From Microcebus murinus (Eukaryota > Chordata > Mammalia > Primates > Cheirogaleidae): a stretch of DNA of 64,000 nucleotides. The notes under the pieces were generated by a model that searched no databases, was not told where the DNA came from, and was given only the letters and a program-made list of their open reading frames with translations. The position numbers and the translations under genes were made by a program. Shown piece by piece: positions 51,348 to 63,333 of this stretch (its first letter is position 1; each line of letters opens with the position of its first letter). The stretch covers positions 14,633,537 through 14,697,536 of the forward strand of contig NC_134107.1 of the NCBI RefSeq assembly GCF_040939455.1, given 5' to 3'.

Positions 51348-53009
51348 AACAGAAAAGGGGCCAGAGGGAGCGGATACTAGTACTTCCCAGGCGGTGGCCG
51401 TTTCATCCGCTCGCTGCCCCTCCCCCCGTCCAAGCACCAGATTCTTGTCCACACGTGGTGGCCACGGCCTAGGTTGGATGGAAGACCAGGCCATGGTTCT
51501 GCTGTTGACCCAGAGTCCCTGCAGGTCCCACAGAACATCCTGTTTGCTAGAATGTTCCTGGCCTCTTCCTGCATCATCGCAGGCTCCTCAGACTCAAGGG
51601 ACAGCCGCTCATTTCAGGCAAAACTCTCCATTTACCCCCGAAGTGTCATCAGCTGAACAGATCTAAGTCCCAGGCCCCTTACTTTTGGTTGACAAGGAGG
51701 TTTCGCGTGCTTGCTCTGCCCTGGGGCATTTGAGGGGCCCAGAGATCAGGAGAAGGAATCCACACAACAAAGCTTGGCCTGTTAGAGAGGGAGCCCCCGA
51801 AACTCACCCCGAGGAGGTATTTGTTCCTCCTGTGGCCACCGTGCTTTTTGGTGTTAGATGCCTCCTTATTCCCCAGGTGTATGGGGACTGGGGACCTGTG
51901 GGTTTTGGAGTGTTTGTCGTGACCAGTTCCAGCTTTGGGGGCTCACAGGGGCAGGGTGGGGACTCCCAGGTTCTCAGAGGAAAACAAAATCTATAAGTGA
52001 CAGAAATGCGATAGATCTGTTATCAGCTCGGTGAGCTGCAAAACACAAGTTCCTTTTCTCTTCTGACAGTGAAAAAATTCACAGACGGTTTATCAGCGGG
52101 CTAGAAAATGAAAAGGTGCCACTTCTCGGTACAGATAATCTGCTCCCCGTTCACCTGGGAGTGTTTGCCGCTGTGCAGGGCCTGGCTTCGTGGGTGGACG
52201 AGGGGCCCAGGGAGGCTCTGAGGCCTTCTGGGTCCAGCCCCCACCTGCAGGCCCGCAGGCGGGGCCCCCTCGGGACGTCCGTGGTTCCCTGGTGCTAACA
52301 CGCAGACCCCCTCACCAATCAGGGGACCTGGTTTTCTTAACTACCTTTTTTTTCTGATTAGGAAAAATAATACCTATTCACTATCCCTTGTACAAAGTTT
52401 GGGCAATGCATAAAGTACATAGAAAAAAATTTAAATCAGCCCGGAATCCTACCACCCAGAGGGTCCCTGTTAATACCCAGCTTCAGCCACTCGCTCACCT
52501 AAGTGCTGACCTCCTGGGCTTAAATCTGACTTCTATAGCACAACCAGTTAAACTTAATTTATTGACTTCAGCTTTGCTTTCCCTTTTAATGCCTTTTTTT
52601 TTTTTTTCATTGTGAAGGTAGCATGCTCACTGGAGACAATTTGGAAAGCACAGAAAGTTATTTTCTTGCTTCTCTAAGCAAAGAAAGGACATTCATTCTC
52701 ACTTCCCTAAGGCGACCACTGTTAGCAGTTAGGAATTCTCATCTTTTTGGACTTTTAAAACATATGTTTAAGATCATGTTATACAGAGAATTCTGGGTCC
52801 TGGTTCGCCACGAGACAGGGTAAACAGCATGTCCCATGTTAATAAAAACAGTGGCTCTTGTGTATGGTCTGTGCACAGACTCCACTGAGCACAATGCTTA
52901 ATTCTCACGCAGCCTCCTGGGGCAGGTGTTGTTACTAATTTTGCAGATAGGAAACTGAGTTGACCTCATCTGAGGCCTCAGCCCATCTAGCTTCAAGGTC
53001 CTTGCTTTT

Positions 53010-53114
53010 TTTTTTTTCATGATTTGTTTTTATTTATTTTTTATTATTATTATTTTTTATTTCAGCATATTATGGGGGTGCAAATGTTAAGATTACGTAT
53101 ATTGCCCATGCCCC
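53010..53114 (-). mobile_element. Short 5'-truncated strepsirrhine-type L1
   Basis: T-rich start, then ATTTCAGCATATTATGGGGG and TGCAAATGTTAAGATTACGT, the typical antisense 3' end of strepsirrhine L1s. Exact 15-bp duplications CAAGGTCCTTGCTTT flank it (52994-53008 and 53115-53129). The insert is only about 105 bp. Confidence 0.8.
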
Positions 53115-53821
53115 CAAGGTCCTTGCTTTCAATCACTAGGTTATGTCTTCTGTAAATTTTTAATAACATTTCCAGTTTTATATAAAGACAGCAAATGACT
53201 GTTGTTAAAAATTCAGGAAACAGCATAAAGAATATTCAGGAGCCTGTCGCCCAGTGTTATTTATTCTGACACCTGTCAGCTTTTTGTGCAGATATAGCCA
53301 TCAGATTTTTATAGTTGATTTCATCTTAACTTCGGTTTTGAACGTGTTTGTTGTTGTTTTTTAAAATCTACTTTTATAGGTATTTCTCAAGTCATTAGAC
53401 GCTCTCGGAAAAACATAACACATATTGGTGGTTTATTGGCCCGTGGCTTGGCTGATCTTAGAGTGTAATCACTTTGCTGGGGTGCAGCTTTCAGGCGGGG
53501 GCTCTCTTTCTGAATGCATAAAAAATTTAGGAATAAATATGTTTCTGCATAAAACTGTTCCTGTACTGCTGACAATTTCGTTAGGATCAAACATATTCCT
53601 AGAAACTGAATTACTGGGCCAAGGATTTTGATAGCTCTTAATTTTTTATTGCCACGTTATTTTCCAGATGATCAGTAATTCTTTATTCTTCAATTAGCAG
53701 CATGTTGTTTACTTCTAATTAGATGCATCAAATTATGACCTTGTTTTAACTCGCATTCCTTTTATTCCTAATAAAGGTTACGTGTTTATTGGTCACTTGT
53801 GTGCCTTTCTTTTGTGGATTG

Positions 53822-54325
53822 TCTAAGACAGAGCTTGCCAATCAGACTTTCTGCGATGATAGAAATGGCTGTGCATTTGAATGCAATGGCCACCAGCCAC
53901 ATGTGGCTATTGAACGCTTGAAATGTGGCTAGATGGCAAAGTTGAGCTTTTAATTTAATCACATATAAATTTGGATTTAATTTAATTATTTAAGGTTTAC
54001 ATTTTTTTTTTCCAAAACACTTAAGTTTTATTGAAAATGATAAAATACAGAAACACCAGATCCTCATCGTAAAGAAAAATTGACAGTATCTTCAAGACCT
54101 TTCCTAGTACTGAACCATTCTTGTCACTACTGAGAAACAAAGCCAAGTTCCATATCCAACATAACAAACGAACTTGCCGGTAAACATTCTTCTCATGGTT
54201 CTAGCCCCTACCTTATTTTTCTAAATTTTACATTTGTATCTATTTAAGGTTTAAATTTAAACCTAAATTTAAATCGTCCCCTGTGGTTAGTGGCTACCAT
54301 ATTGCATAGCACACTCCTAAGCCTT
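53822..54325. mobile_element. MER-type hAT MITE, split by a processed transcript
   Basis: The left half has CTTTCTGCGATGATAGAAAT, CCACCAGCCACATGTGGCTA and TTGAAATGTGGCTAGA; the right half has AATTTAAATCGTCC, GGTTAGTGGCTACCATATTG and GCATAGCACACTC. The two halves match a known palindromic MER element with a TTTAAATTTAAA core. The exact family is not assigned. Confidence 0.7.
54005..54226 (-). pseudogene. Processed retrocopy fragment (3' UTR only)
   Basis: On the - strand about 210 bp of non-repeat sequence ends with AATAAA (54032-54027) and, 16 bp later, a poly(A) run. Direct repeats TTTACATTT flank it (53996-54004 and 54227-54235). These are the marks of an L1-mobilised mRNA 3' end. The parent gene is not recognised and no coding sequence is evident. 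Confidence 0.7.
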
Positions 54326-54780
54326 CCCCCGGTTAGGTGTTGGGGTGTCAGTGGATGATTTGTATTGATTTGTACGAGCTCTTTCTTTGTGGCGGCTGTC
54401 AATCTTTTGTCATATTTTTTTGCAAAGATTTCCCCCAGGTTGCTATTTGACCTTTACTTTTTCATTTATGTTGTTTACAGAGTATCAAAATGTTAGGTAC
54501 CCAAATCTAGTGATCTTTTCTTTTGTGGTTTCTCCCATAGCTTTAAGGTTAGAAAGTCCTCCCCCACACAAAGGTTTGATAAATTCTCTCATCAACTTTA
54601 TTTGAGTCTTTCTGTGATTTTTTTCCTTTAGCCCTTTAATCCACCCAGAATTAACTTTGCTGTGTGGTATGAGGTACGGCACGTCTTAGTCACCTCTGTG
54701 CTCAGTATAGCATGTGTACTCGGTACATTTTACCGTAGATGGGACCCTTTGGTGCCCTGCAGGTTAGATTGGGGTGAGCA

Positions 54781-55526
54781 GTGGGTAAGCAGGGTGAAAT
54801 TAAGTACCAGGTAAAATACTATTTTAAAATTTGAAATGTTTTTAAATTTTAATGTTTATGAAGATTTTGATGACATAAGAAAGTGACTCTGATGCAATGT
54901 TGTCTTCAAAGAAAAACACAAAATCACGCCTACAATGTAATATCAACCATGTTTAAAAATGCAATGAAAATATTGGATGAAATATTCCAAAATATTAGTA
55001 GCAATTATCTCTGGGTGGTTGGTATTTTTTTTTTCTTGCTTCTTAATTCTTTACATCTCTAGTTGACTATAGTACTTTGATGATCAGAAATGTTATTAAA
55101 TATAGCACCTGGAGAAACAATGCATGATCACTTGCTACCTATAACTCCCCACGGCCCTCACCCACCAAATCTGCAATGCACACAGCCATGCTTTGTGTTT
55201 AGGTTGACTGGAATTCCTTCTTAGTTACTCACAGTGTGAGCATTTCTCGGGCAAGTGATATAACTCAGAACGGTTTTCTCAATCCTAAAATAGAAAAATA
55301 ACAGCTTTGCACAGGGCCAGTGAGGACATATTTCTTTGTTAATGATACAAGTATGTGCCTGCACTTGTGCACACACACACCATAAGTATATGCAAAATTG
55401 CACATGTCATCAAAACGGATTCAAAGAGCACCAGCATTAATTTGTCAAAGGCGACATTCTCTCATCCCTATCCCCTTCCACCAACCCTATTTCTCAGATG
55501 TAACCACCATTAAGTTTGGTTTGAAT
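54781..55526. other. AT-rich intergenic stretch
   Basis: No gene. It probably contains further diverged L1 or other old repeat sequence (ACCACCATTAAGTTTGGTTT near the end), but I cannot assign most of it. Confidence 0.45.
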
Positions 55527-55634
55527 TTTCTTTTTTCTTTTTCTTTTCTTTTCTTTCTTTCTCTTTCTTTGTCTCTCTCTTTCTTTTTCTTTCTCTCTTT
55601 CTCTCTGTCTTTATTTTGTTTCTTCTTTCTTTCT
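55527..55634. repeat. (CTTT/CTCTTT)n low-complexity tract
   Basis: About 100 bases of pyrimidine-only CT/TTC repeats on the + strand, an imperfect microsatellite inside AT-rich LINE sequence. Confidence 0.92.
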
Positions 55635-57425
55635 CAAAATGGGGTCATATTATACTTATTGCTATATAATTGCTTCTTTTTTTTTCACTTTCCGATAAAT
55701 CATGAGTGACTTTCCATGTTTGTGCATGTGGATTTGTGTCATTCTCTTTAATGTCTGTGTAGTCGTCTGCACCATGAACGTGCCGTTGTTTATTTTGTCC
55801 TGCTTCTACGCATCAACAACTTGTCTGCTGCCCCCGTCACGAGGCCAGCACGGGGAACATGTCTTTAGGCTCCTGCGTTTAGTATCTTGTAGGATGTGTT
55901 TCCAGATGTGGTGCTGTTGCATGCATGCGAGCATTTAAAAATGTTGGAAGACGATCCCTAAATGGTTCTTTAAAGAAAGTTGAACCACTGACATTATTAC
56001 TGTCAAGGTAGGAAAGCTCTGATTGCCCCTCACCTACTCAATTTTGGATGTTACTTTAAAAAAAAATATTTTAAGATATCTTAAAGACTTCATCAATATG
56101 ATAGGTATAGCATATCTAATTGAGTATTTAATTTTTATTTATTTAATTCTCAGGGAAATGGAAGACTTTTTTATATGTTTTGTGGACATTTGTGTTTTTT
56201 CATTGGTTGATTATTCATATTCTTTGCCTGTTTTTATTTTGGGTTGTGGGTCCCTTCCTGGTTGATTTATAGAATCTTTATATAACAGATATTAACTCTT
56301 TGTCTGTTGCATGTGTTGCTACTATTTTCTCCCAGTTTGTCATTTGTTTGCAACTATTTATTTTTATGACATCTTCTACTATTCATAAGTTTTAATTTTT
56401 TATGGGGTTAAAATTCTTTTTCTTTACCTAATGGCTCTTAAGTTTTATATCATCTTAGAAAGATCTTTTCTACATTGAGGTTATATAAATTTTTTTTCCT
56501 ATATTTTCTTCTAGTATTTTTGTTGTTTTATTTTATTTCATAGGAGTCTCTAATTCAATTATACTTCTATTTTTGAGTATGGTGTGAGATGTGACTTGTT
56601 TTAATTATTTAAAATTATCTTCAAAGTTACCTATTTTTCAGTTTTTTTCCTCCAAAAGAAGAGGAGTTGCTTCAACATTACTGTTTGAAAATTTCATGTT
56701 TTCCCCTACTGATTAAAAATACCACCACGTTAGTGAATTTTTAGAATAAATTTTATAAATTTATTTTTTTGGATTCTTTCTTTCCTTTCCTTTCTTTTCT
56801 TTTCTTTTCTTTTCTTTTTTCTTTTTTCTTTTTTGTAGAGACAGGGTCTCACTCTGTCACCCAGGCTGGAGTACAGTGGCCAATCATACCTTGCTATAAC
56901 CTAGAACTCCTGGGCTCAAATGATCCTCCTGCTTCAACCTCCTGAGTAGCTGGGACTAAGGTATGCACCACCATGCCTGGCTAATTAAAAAACATTTTTT
57001 TTTTTTTTTGCAGATATGGGGTCTTGCTATGTTGCACAGGCTGATCTCAAACTCCTGGCCTCAAGTGATCCTCCTGCTTTGGTCTTCCAAAGTGCTGTGA
57101 TTATAGTCATAAGCCTCTGCACCCCTTTTGTTGGATTCTTTCTTCTTTTCCAATAATTAATCTATTCTGAAAATAGTACATCCAGTTTTAATTTCTGTAA
57201 ATCTTTAGCTTGAACTATAACTCCCAATGTGTGAAAGGACATTATTTTTCTTTGTCTAACATTTCTTAGTTATTCTCATTCATTTTCAAGTAAATTTGTC
57301 AGATCTCCCCACCCTTGAAAAATCCCATTAGATTTAGATTTCAATGAATTTATGGATTTATGATTTGAAGTAGAATTCATGTGTTTACAATATTGAGCCT
57401 TCCTATCAAGGATCTGGCATTAGAC
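55635..57425 (-). mobile_element. Old LINE-1 ORF2/3'-UTR region (antisense), split by an Alu
   Basis: CATGAGTGACTTTCCATG, ATATTCTTTGCCTGTTTTTA, AACTCTTTGTCTGTTGCATG, ATTTTCTCCCAGTTTGTCAT, CCCTACTGATTAAAAATACC and ACAATATTGAGCCTTCCTAT appear in the order expected for an antisense L1M 3' half. Frames are broken throughout. An AluJ sits at 56781-57126. Confidence 0.75.
56781..57126 (-). mobile_element. Old Alu (J-like, antisense)
   Basis: A TTCC/TTTTC-rich tail, then GTAGAGACAGGGTCTCACTC and two arms joined by a long T-rich linker. TTGGATTCTTTCTT flanks it on both sides (near 56769 and 57131). It is diverged. Confidence 0.9.
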
Positions 57426-60400
57426 TAAAATTTATGCTCCTGGTCTCAGTTTCCCCATTTGTAAAGAGAGGGGGTTGAATTAGATCTGAAGTTCCCTTCA
57501 GGTTCTACAATTGCGAATAACAACGACAGCAGCAGCAGTTGTTCTAGGGCCTTGAGCCACATGCTGGGCGCTAGACACAAAGCTACAGAAGACATATTCC
57601 CCATTCTCTCTGAGTTTGTTATCCGGCGGGGAGATGCAGCACATGCAAGAAATTTTGACCAAAATTCCCAATTCATGTATTCCAGATTCATGGGCCAAAG
57701 CAGATAAAAGAAAAAAAAAAACAACTAATCAATGATTGGAGAGAGCGGCAGTTGTTAACCTGGCCAACGGCAGTGTTGAGATGCTTTGTAGGTAGAAAAG
57801 TTTTTCATTATTTTTAGTGAAATAAAAATAGGACAAAAAAAAAAAAGAAAAAAAAAACAACAATAGCAGTGGTGTCTGCATCTAGATTCCTGGACAACCC
57901 CCACCTTCCTTGGTTCCTTTTTATTTTTAGTAACCAGTGAGTTGCGACCCATTGTTTGCCTTGGACCCGGTAAGAACATGCCAGCGCTTGGACTCTCACA
58001 GCTTCTTGGGGTCAGATGGAACCTCAGAGACCAAACTCCGCTGTGTAGACCAGGAAAATGAGTCCCAGAGAGGGGAAGGGACTTCCCCAAGGTCACACAG
58101 CATACCAGAGCCAGGAGGACTGCAGGTCTGTGAGTGCCTCATGGTTTATCTTGTCCCCCTCCCTCTCTGGGGCCTGAGGGCACAACGTCCCCAGTGGGGA
58201 CAAGGCAACCTGCCCACTCCAACTCCAGCCCGGGTGCCTGGGGCTCTGTGGGGGGTCTGGTGGGCAGAGCGTGGGGACTGTCCCCCGGGGGCGAGCTGAC
58301 ACCACTTCCTGCTGATTCAGGCCTCTGGGGCCGCCCTGACTTTTATCCTGACAACTCCCCGAGCTGCATCGTCGCGTGGGGTCTGGGGCCCCGGCTTCGG
58401 GTCCGGGATGGGGTTCCGACTTGAGCAAGGCCCTCCCGCTCCTGCCGCAGGAGTGGGCGAGAGCGGACGGTTCCAAGTCCCCTTCCCAGGCCCCCGACCC
58501 CCGCAGCGGCTCGCTGGGGTTTTTGGCGTCTCTGCCTTAGGCTGGGACATACAGCTCTGTGTGTCCGTCTCGGTGGTCTGGGTGCCACACAATCAGAGTG
58601 TGTGTGATGGGCTGATGGCGACGTGGGTGACGGATGGGCCCCGTGGCTGGTGGCAGATCAGGGAGGAGGGGGACAGCAGCCTCAGGCTCCCGCTCTGCGG
58701 CGGGAAGCTGTCTCCATGCACCAAGAGGCCGCCTCCCTAACAGCACGGACAAGCGCCCCGGATCTGCCCATTCTCACGCAGCAGCGCGTCAAGCTGTGCC
58801 CACAGGAAGCCCGCACGTCCCCCGAGTCACTCGGTCCAACAGAAGAGCCCCTGACTCAGGGTGTCCTCGTCCGGCAGGTGGGAAGCCGACGGGGTGGGAC
58901 CTGGGCCTTATGACCCTGGTGAGGACTGGCCGTCACTCGCTAGAGGCAGGCAGCGGAGGCCCTGCACCGCCAGTGTCCCCCCTGTGGGGCTGTCCAGGTC
59001 AGGCCCCCTTCTGCCCCGCTCGCTGGGGCGGTGCCCAGGCACCCCGGCTCCGTCCTGCCCTCTTCTCCCTCTGTACAAACAGCCCCTTCCTTCAGGACTG
59101 AGCGGCACTGCCGCCCCTGAGAAGCCAGGAAGGCCCAGCTCGTGCACTGCCATGCTTCTTTTCGCAGCAGCGGTGCAGGTCGGCATTGCAGGCGGCTGGT
59201 TCGGTCCCCTCCCTTCCTCCCGTGAGCAAGTACCCAGCGCCGGCCCGGCTGGGCGCCCTGAATGCAAAGGCGGACGGAGCACAGTCCCGTTCACGGAGCC
59301 GGACTCTGCCTGGATGAGTGGCGTCCAGGCAGACGGGGGTGGGGGGTGTGGGGGGGAGCTTCCCCCGTGCCCAAATGTTCCTTAAAGAGGGACGGGCCCG
59401 TCCAGAGGCATCGGGCTCAGGGGATCTGCAGAGGGGTCTGTTGCCTGAGGCCTGCTGCTCACTCGTGCTGGTGACGGTGCTCCCTAAAGCAGGCCCGGCT
59501 CCATGTCCCCACGGGGCCACCGCGCTGCTGGGCACGTCCCACCTGCAGGCCTGGTCGGCCTGTGGCCACTGGCCCTTGGTGGATGGCGGTGACGGGGCCG
59601 CCGATCCCTGGGCACAGTGCGGGCCGCGCTGGCCGTGAGTCAGGCGGCCGTGCTGCCCAGGGAGCCTCTGCTTCTCTCCTCGGTGGGCGTCTCTCCGCCC
59701 CCAGAGCCGCCACCAGCAGCAGCTACGCAGGAAGTGGTTCTTTCTCTCCGCTCCTGCCCCCTCAGTCACACGCACGGCTGGAGGTGCCAGGCTCCCCGCT
59801 GCGGAGGCTCAGAGCACGTCCTCGGCAGCAGGTCTGGGTGCAGAGGTGGCCCCGGCAGGTCGGGCCTCGTGCGGAAACCTCTGGAATATTTAATTTGTTT
59901 TCCTAAAATGAATGCATCTTTTCTGTTGTATTCACTAAGGATATTGCTATATATACACTAGTTGTAAAATTATTCAAGCATGCAGAAAAGAATAAAAAAT
60001 GAGAGTGACTTCCCTCTCGGCTCACTAACTAGAGACAACTGCTGTTCACGCGGCTGATAGATGTCTTTGCAGACACTTTTCTGTGCAAACATGTGCACTT
60101 AAAAAACAAAACAAGAATGGACTCACACAACACATAGTTTTATGCTTAATGTCGCAGCCGGCTTTCTGAGTTAGGAAGTGAAGAAGCACATTCGTTGTTC
60201 TCAAGGAGTCCTGATGAATGAATCCCGCGCCCCTGGCTGGGGCACTCAGGTGATTTCCATTGTCCTCCCCTCACCAGCGCTGCCCCGAGGAACGTCCCGT
60301 GCAGTCACGCTGTGTCCTCCTTCCATGATGGCTTTGCAAGAAATCTCTAGGTGTAGGTTTACGGGGCATAAAGAAACGTAAGGGTATTACTTCCCAAGCA

Positions 60401-60976
60401 GGATCTGCTTTAGGTTAGGAGGAAAAAAATCCAACAAAGTTCTCTGGTGTCTTTCCAGGCCCACTTTGACCCTAAGCAGCTCTGCACCCCCTCCCCAGTC
60501 CCTGTCTCCTGGTTTCTGGCTGACTCATTCTCCCGAGGCAAGAGCCTCACGGGCTGTGTCTGGCATGGTCACTGTCATCGTGGTGAGCCTGCGCTGAGGG
60601 GCTGGAGGAAGCAGGTGGCAGAGATAGGGTGGAACTGATCCAGGGCTAAGCTTGATGTCAGGACAAGCTGTCCCTCCTGTGCTGCATGTCTTCGGGCCTT
60701 AGCCTGGGTCCCCCAGGCTGTGCGACAAGGATGCTGAGATCTTGCTCGGGGCCTCAAAGCTCTTTGTACATTGTAACAGGCGGGACAGACATGAGGCCGA
60801 TCAAGGAGGCAGGAGGTATCTTGAGGCATCAGAACCCACCTTTGTCCCCGCCTCTAAGGGGACACAAGGAGGACCCGCTGTAGACACACTGGCCATCTGT
60901 AGTTCTGCTCTAGGTGTGGCACAGAGGGGCCAGGGGAAAGGGGAAGAGCTCTGCCGCCTAGCCTGTGGTCTCATGC
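57426..60976. other. Intergenic, no gene found
   Basis: It contains a MIR at about 58020-58125, GC-rich unique sequence to 59,880 and an AT-rich L1-like piece at about 59930-60170. No supported coding region. Confidence 0.55.
58020..58125 (-). repeat. MIR SINE remnant
   Basis: GAAAATGAGTCCCAGAGAGG and CTTCCCCAAGGTCACACAGC match the antisense MIR core. Confidence 0.7.
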
Positions 60977-61564
60977 GAATGACTCTGTTGCCTCTCCAAC
61001 CTCACAGCCTACTTCCCTACCCTGCCCGCACCGTTGGGACCACGCTGGCCGCCAGACACACCAGGCAGCTCCTGCCTCAGGGCCTTTGCACTGGCTGGTC
61101 CTGGACTCATTCATTTATGCAGCGGCTCGCTGAGTGCCCGCTGCGCGCTGGGCACTGTTCTCGGTGTCGGGGATGTAGCAGTGAACAAGCCAGACCCAGA
61201 ACATCCTGCCCTCGTGCTTCTTACAGTCTGATCTGGGGAGCCAGACAATAAACAAAATAAATAAGTGAAAATATATTGTGTGTCAAGTGTTAGTAAATGC
61301 TATGGAGGGGATGAAAGCAGAGGAGGGGAGGGGAGGGGTAGGGAGGGGTGACATTTTAAATAGAGTTGTTAGGGACGGCCCCACCCAAGGTGGGGAGGGA
61401 GCCAAGTGGACATGTAGTGGAAGAGCATGCCAGGCAGAAGGACCAGCCAGTGCAAAGGCCCTGAGGCAGGAGCTGCCTGGTGTGTCTGGCGGCCAGCGTG
61501 GTCCCAGCGATGCGGGCAGGGTAGGGAAGTAGGCTGTGAGGTTGGAGAGGCAACAGGGTCACTC
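60977..61564. repeat. Inverted repeat, 126-bp arms, 336-bp spacer
   Basis: Arm 1 (60977-61102) and arm 2 (61439-61564, reverse complement) align over 126 bp without gaps and with four mismatches (about 97%). Both contain TCCAACCTCACAGCCTACTT and CAGGGCCTTTGCACTGGCTG when read in the same sense. Arm 2 is part of an antisense L2 fragment; arm 1 is an inverted copy abutting the 3' end of that L2. Confidence 0.97.
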
Positions 61565-61880
61565 TGCACACCAGGTGGAGAATAGGAAGACCAGTGGGGA
61601 GGTGAGACGGGGGCCTTGACCAGGGGGTCACAGTGGAGGTGGTGGGGTCAGAGTCTGGCTACATTTTGAAGGCAGAACCGATAGGATTTCTGGATGGATT
61701 GCAGAGGGGATGTAAGGGAAAGAGCAGTCAGGGGCGGCACTGAGATTTTTGGCCAGAGCACCCGGAAGGATGGAGGGTTCCTGTCCCGAGGTGTGGAGAG
61801 TCAGGAGTTTGCTTTTGGCCGCTGACACTTGCGATGCCATCAGACGCCCAAGTGGATGCTGCTCAGGCTCCGAGGGGTGC
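61105..61880 (-). repeat. LINE-2 3' region (about 775 bp, antisense)
   Basis: From the 3' terminus: CATTCATTTATGCAGCGGCT, GCGCTGGGCACTGTTCTCGG, GACAATAAACAAAATAAATA, GCAAAGGCCCTGAGGCAGG, AAGGCAGAACCGATAGGATT and ACGCCCAAGTGGATGCT occur in L2 order. This is long for an L2 relic. Confidence 0.85.
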
Positions 61881-63333
61881 GGGTCTGGGGCCGAGAGAGG
61901 GCCACCACCACGGTGGTGTCACCACCGTGGACAGGAGGGACGGTGGGTGTTGGCAGCAGGGTCATGCGGTCACAGCCCGGCCTTTCTCCGCCCCACAGTT
62001 GTGCCCCAGAGAAGAGAGCCAGGAGCCCCGGAGCCCACCCCACTCTGCCTGCCAGCCGCCCCCTCCCCGCCCTCCTCTCCACCCTTCCCTTCTTAGTCAC
62101 CTGTTGTCTGAGCGTGGGTTGGGGGCGGGGTTGCTATTTTGGGCTCCCTCCACCCCCCACTGAGCAGAGGAAAGAGCATCAGCAGAGGCCACCGGCTCCA
62201 GCCCCAGCTCTCTCAAAACTAGGTCACGCTGGAGCCCGGGGTCTGTCACTGACCCGAGACTCGCGTGTCCCTGCCCCTGGTGGCTGCCACCTGTCACCCA
62301 CAGCTCCCTGGCCTGAGCTCAGAATGCAGAATGGCTGACTCCTTCACCGGTTCCAAGCACGGGCCGTGGAGAGGGCCCTTGTCGTGTCCACCGCATTTCC
62401 GAGGACAGACTTGCTCCCTGGGTGGCCGCGCACCGTGGTCACTAGGAAGCACACACGGGCTTGCGGGGGCCTCGGGCTCCCGTTCCACAGGAAGGATGCA
62501 AAACCCCAGCAGCACCGCCTCCGGCCCAGGCTTCTCGTCGTTTGCTCAAACAGACGTAGGTATAAGGGGAGCTCTGAAAACAGATGTGGAGACGGACACC
62601 GTTAATGGCTTTTTTAAAAACACCAAACTTTCTGAGGTATAACGTGCGTGCACACACACACACACACGCCTGAGCGCCCACACGCACGCACGCCATGTAG
62701 CCACCGCCCCGCTCAGGAAAGACACGGGACATTTCCGTCCCCCTGCAGGCTCCCCAGGGCCTCTTCCCGTCCGTCTGCCTCCCACCAGGAGCGGAGCCGC
62801 GTGCTGACCCCGTCGCTTCGGCCCGGTTCTTGCGCTGCACAGAGGGCGATGCGCTCTGGTCCCCTGGCTGTCGGGCGTCCCTGGGATTCATCCCTGTTTT
62901 CCAGGGTAGCAGCAGCCGGGGCTTTTCATATTGCTGCGTTGTGTTCCGTTGTGTGGAAGCTGCCTTTTGCTTCGTGCTGACGATTTTCCTCTGAGCACCT
63001 GAGGACCTGGACACTGGGCCTCCTCCAGGACCGTAGCGCGGAGCCTGGCGCGGAGGCTGGCCCGCGTTTGTCGGACGGGCGGGGGCGTCGCTGTTCGAAC
63101 CCCGTGGCTGCAGCCAGGGCTGGGTTCTAGCCTCGCAGTGCGTCGTCGCCGCATTCGTGGGCTGCCTCTCGGTCACGCTGGGATTCTCTTTCAAGGACCA
63201 AGTAGTTGCTCATGAAAACCTCTGGGCAGGGCCCGGAGGCCACAGTCCCTGCCTCCCCCTGCTCTGCCCAGGGCCCGTCCCCTCGGCTGTCAGCCCTTTG
63301 GCAGACCGCTCCCTTGTTACAGTCCCGGTTCTG
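61881..63333. other. Intergenic, no gene found
   Basis: Unique GC-rich sequence with a perfect hairpin at 61908-61930 and a short CA run near 62652. The segment at about 62630-63010 may be an old L1-like remnant. No supported gene. Confidence 0.5.

Larger units (their letters stand above)
48301..52329. other. Intergenic, no gene found
   Basis: Mostly unique sequence with MIR remnants, including about 49420-49530 and 51175-51250, and an RFX X-box-like palindrome at 51334-51347. No ORF here has family resemblance or supporting splice sites. Confidence 0.6.
52330..54780 (-). mobile_element. Old LINE-1 3' region (antisense) with nested insertions
   Basis: GAATCCTACCACCCAGAGGG, AAACTGAATTACTGGGCCAA, TAACTCGCATTCCTTTTATT, CAAAGATTTCCCCCAGGTTG and TTAATCCACCCAGAATTAAC follow the order of an antisense L1M-type 3' half. 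The order is broken by a short L1 (53010-53114) and by a MER/hAT element (about 53822-54325). Edges approximate; more than one old copy may be merged here. Confidence 0.65.

Noticed and set aside
54005..54226. A live small gene or ncRNA on the - strand
   Set aside because: Poly(A), a 9-bp direct duplication and a position inside a MER element point to a retrocopied 3' end.
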